A DNA stretch of 15,299 nucleotides, taken from NCBI GenBank assembly GCA_937892835.1, contig CALBHM010000161.1:1-15299 (forward strand), in the 5' to 3' direction. Source of the DNA: an uncultured Ruminococcus sp. Lineage in GTDB: Bacteria; Bacillota; Clostridia; Oscillospirales; Acutalibacteraceae. The notes under the pieces are model-generated. The model saw only the letters and a list, made by a program, of their open reading frames with translations. It made no database searches and was not told the origin of the DNA. The position numbers were made by a program, and so were the translations under genes. This document shows positions 14,993-15,299 of this stretch, one piece after another (position 1 is the first letter of the stretch; every line of letters starts with the position of its first letter).

Positions 14993-15021
14993 TTTAAAAA
15001 CGGAATAATATGTGTTAAAAT
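14993..15021 (+). promoter_or_regulatory. Candidate promoter of the aminotransferase-like gene
   Basis: TTTAAA (14993-14998), a 17-base spacer and TAAAAT (15016-15021). The -35 match is weak (4 of 6). The implied leader is about 70 nt and contains a hairpin just before the ribosome site. About 40 bases separate this -35 from that of the divergent FGGY operon. Confidence 0.45.
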
Positions 15022-15047
15022 ACTATCAAAGCAAAGTTTAATGAGTA

Positions 15048-15079
15048 ACTGTCGATGAATGAAACGTATTTTCGGCAGT
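15048..15079 (+). other. Leader hairpin upstream of the aminotransferase-like gene
   Basis: ACTGTCGA (15048-15055) pairs with TCGGCAGT (15072-15079) over 8 bp with one wobble and a 16-base loop. It ends 4 bases before the AAAGGAGG ribosome site. It could modulate translation or bind a regulator as DNA; no T-run follows, so it is not a terminator. Confidence 0.4.
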
Positions 15080-15098
15080 CCCTAAAGGAGGATTTTTT

Positions 15099-15299
15099 AT
15101 GGGAAACAATTTTGCTATCAAAAATTATCTTGATGCCGATAAGGTCACAAAGGAGCTTGACGCTCTTATTAAAAAGCCGATTTACAGCATCAAGCCTGAT
15201 GCTCTCAAAAAATATGAGAACGAATATTACGCAAAGAAATGCGCAAAATCAAAGGAAATGATTGACATCGCCAAGCAGAGAATACCCGGCGGCGTTCAG
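15099..15299 (+). CDS. Probable class III PLP-dependent aminotransferase, 5' part only
   Basis: Only the first 67 codons are present; the gene runs off the right edge. The ATG at 15099 has an excellent AAAGGAGG ribosome site (15084-15091). The visible protein begins MGNNFAIKNYLDADKVTKEL, is rich in Lys and helical, and ends SKEMIDIAKQRIPGGVQ. The segment A(K/R)xxIPGGVQ is typical of the N-terminus of glutamate-1-semialdehyde aminomutase-like, class III fold aminotransferases, just before the substrate and cofactor domain. None of the PLP-binding residues are in view, so the call rests on that short motif. It is divergent from the FGGY kinase-cupin operon and may belong to the same pathway. 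A small overlapping frame starting at 15055 is not the gene, as it lacks a ribosome site and family resemblance. Confidence 0.65.
   Translation, partial: MGNNFAIKNYLDADKVTKELDALIKKPIYSIKPDALKKYENEYYAKKCAKSKEMIDIAKQRIPGGVQ

Noticed and set aside
15055..15261. 68-codon plus-strand frame at the right edge
   Set aside because: It overlaps the aminotransferase-like gene in another frame, begins inside the leader hairpin and lacks a ribosome site; the ATG at 15099 has an excellent one.

Overview
The window looks like a chromosomal segment of a Gram-positive anaerobe of the class Clostridia, probably a gut Oscillospiraceae/Ruminococcus-like species. The grounds are moderate GC with AT-rich intergenic DNA, strong AGGAGG ribosome sites, sigma-A type promoters with 17-bp spacers, Rho-independent terminators, a sodium-pumping oxaloacetate decarboxylase operon with a free-standing biotin carrier, and a large secreted protein ending in a type I dockerin. 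The genus is an inference. Nearly everything is on the minus strand; only the PfkB-type kinase and the last, cut-off gene are on the plus strand.

Positions 1-5000 hold two secreted-protein genes. At the left edge is the 5' part of a GTG-started gene for a protein with a signal peptide and a cohesin-like beta domain. Upstream of it, behind a perfect 14-bp hairpin terminator, is a 1314-residue secreted protein with helical FIVAR-like repeats, a small beta domain and a C-terminal dockerin. That gene has a strong promoter about 280 bases before its start codon, so its mRNA carries a long leader (about 275 nt) with several hairpins that I cannot assign to a known RNA class.

Positions 5000-6700 hold guaB (IMP dehydrogenase) with its own terminator and promoter; a 23-bp A-tract tandem duplication lies just upstream of the -35 box. 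Between guaB and the next operon lie two back-to-back palindromes; the second is followed by a T-tract and looks like the terminator of the oad operon.

Positions 6916-11732 are a probable five-gene operon read right to left: glyS (glycyl-tRNA synthetase), oadA (carboxyltransferase), oadG (small membrane subunit), a biotin carrier protein, and oadB (membrane decarboxylase). Together the last four would decarboxylate oxaloacetate to pyruvate and export sodium ions.

Positions 11733-15299 carry carbohydrate-related genes. A divergent promoter region separates glyS from a ribokinase-like PfkB kinase. That kinase gene converges on a two-gene operon (FGGY sugar kinase followed by a small cupin) across a shared hairpin terminator. 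The FGGY operon is divergent from the start of a gene that looks like a class III PLP-dependent aminotransferase, which runs off the right edge. No tRNA, rRNA, CRISPR array, insertion sequence or phage gene was seen.
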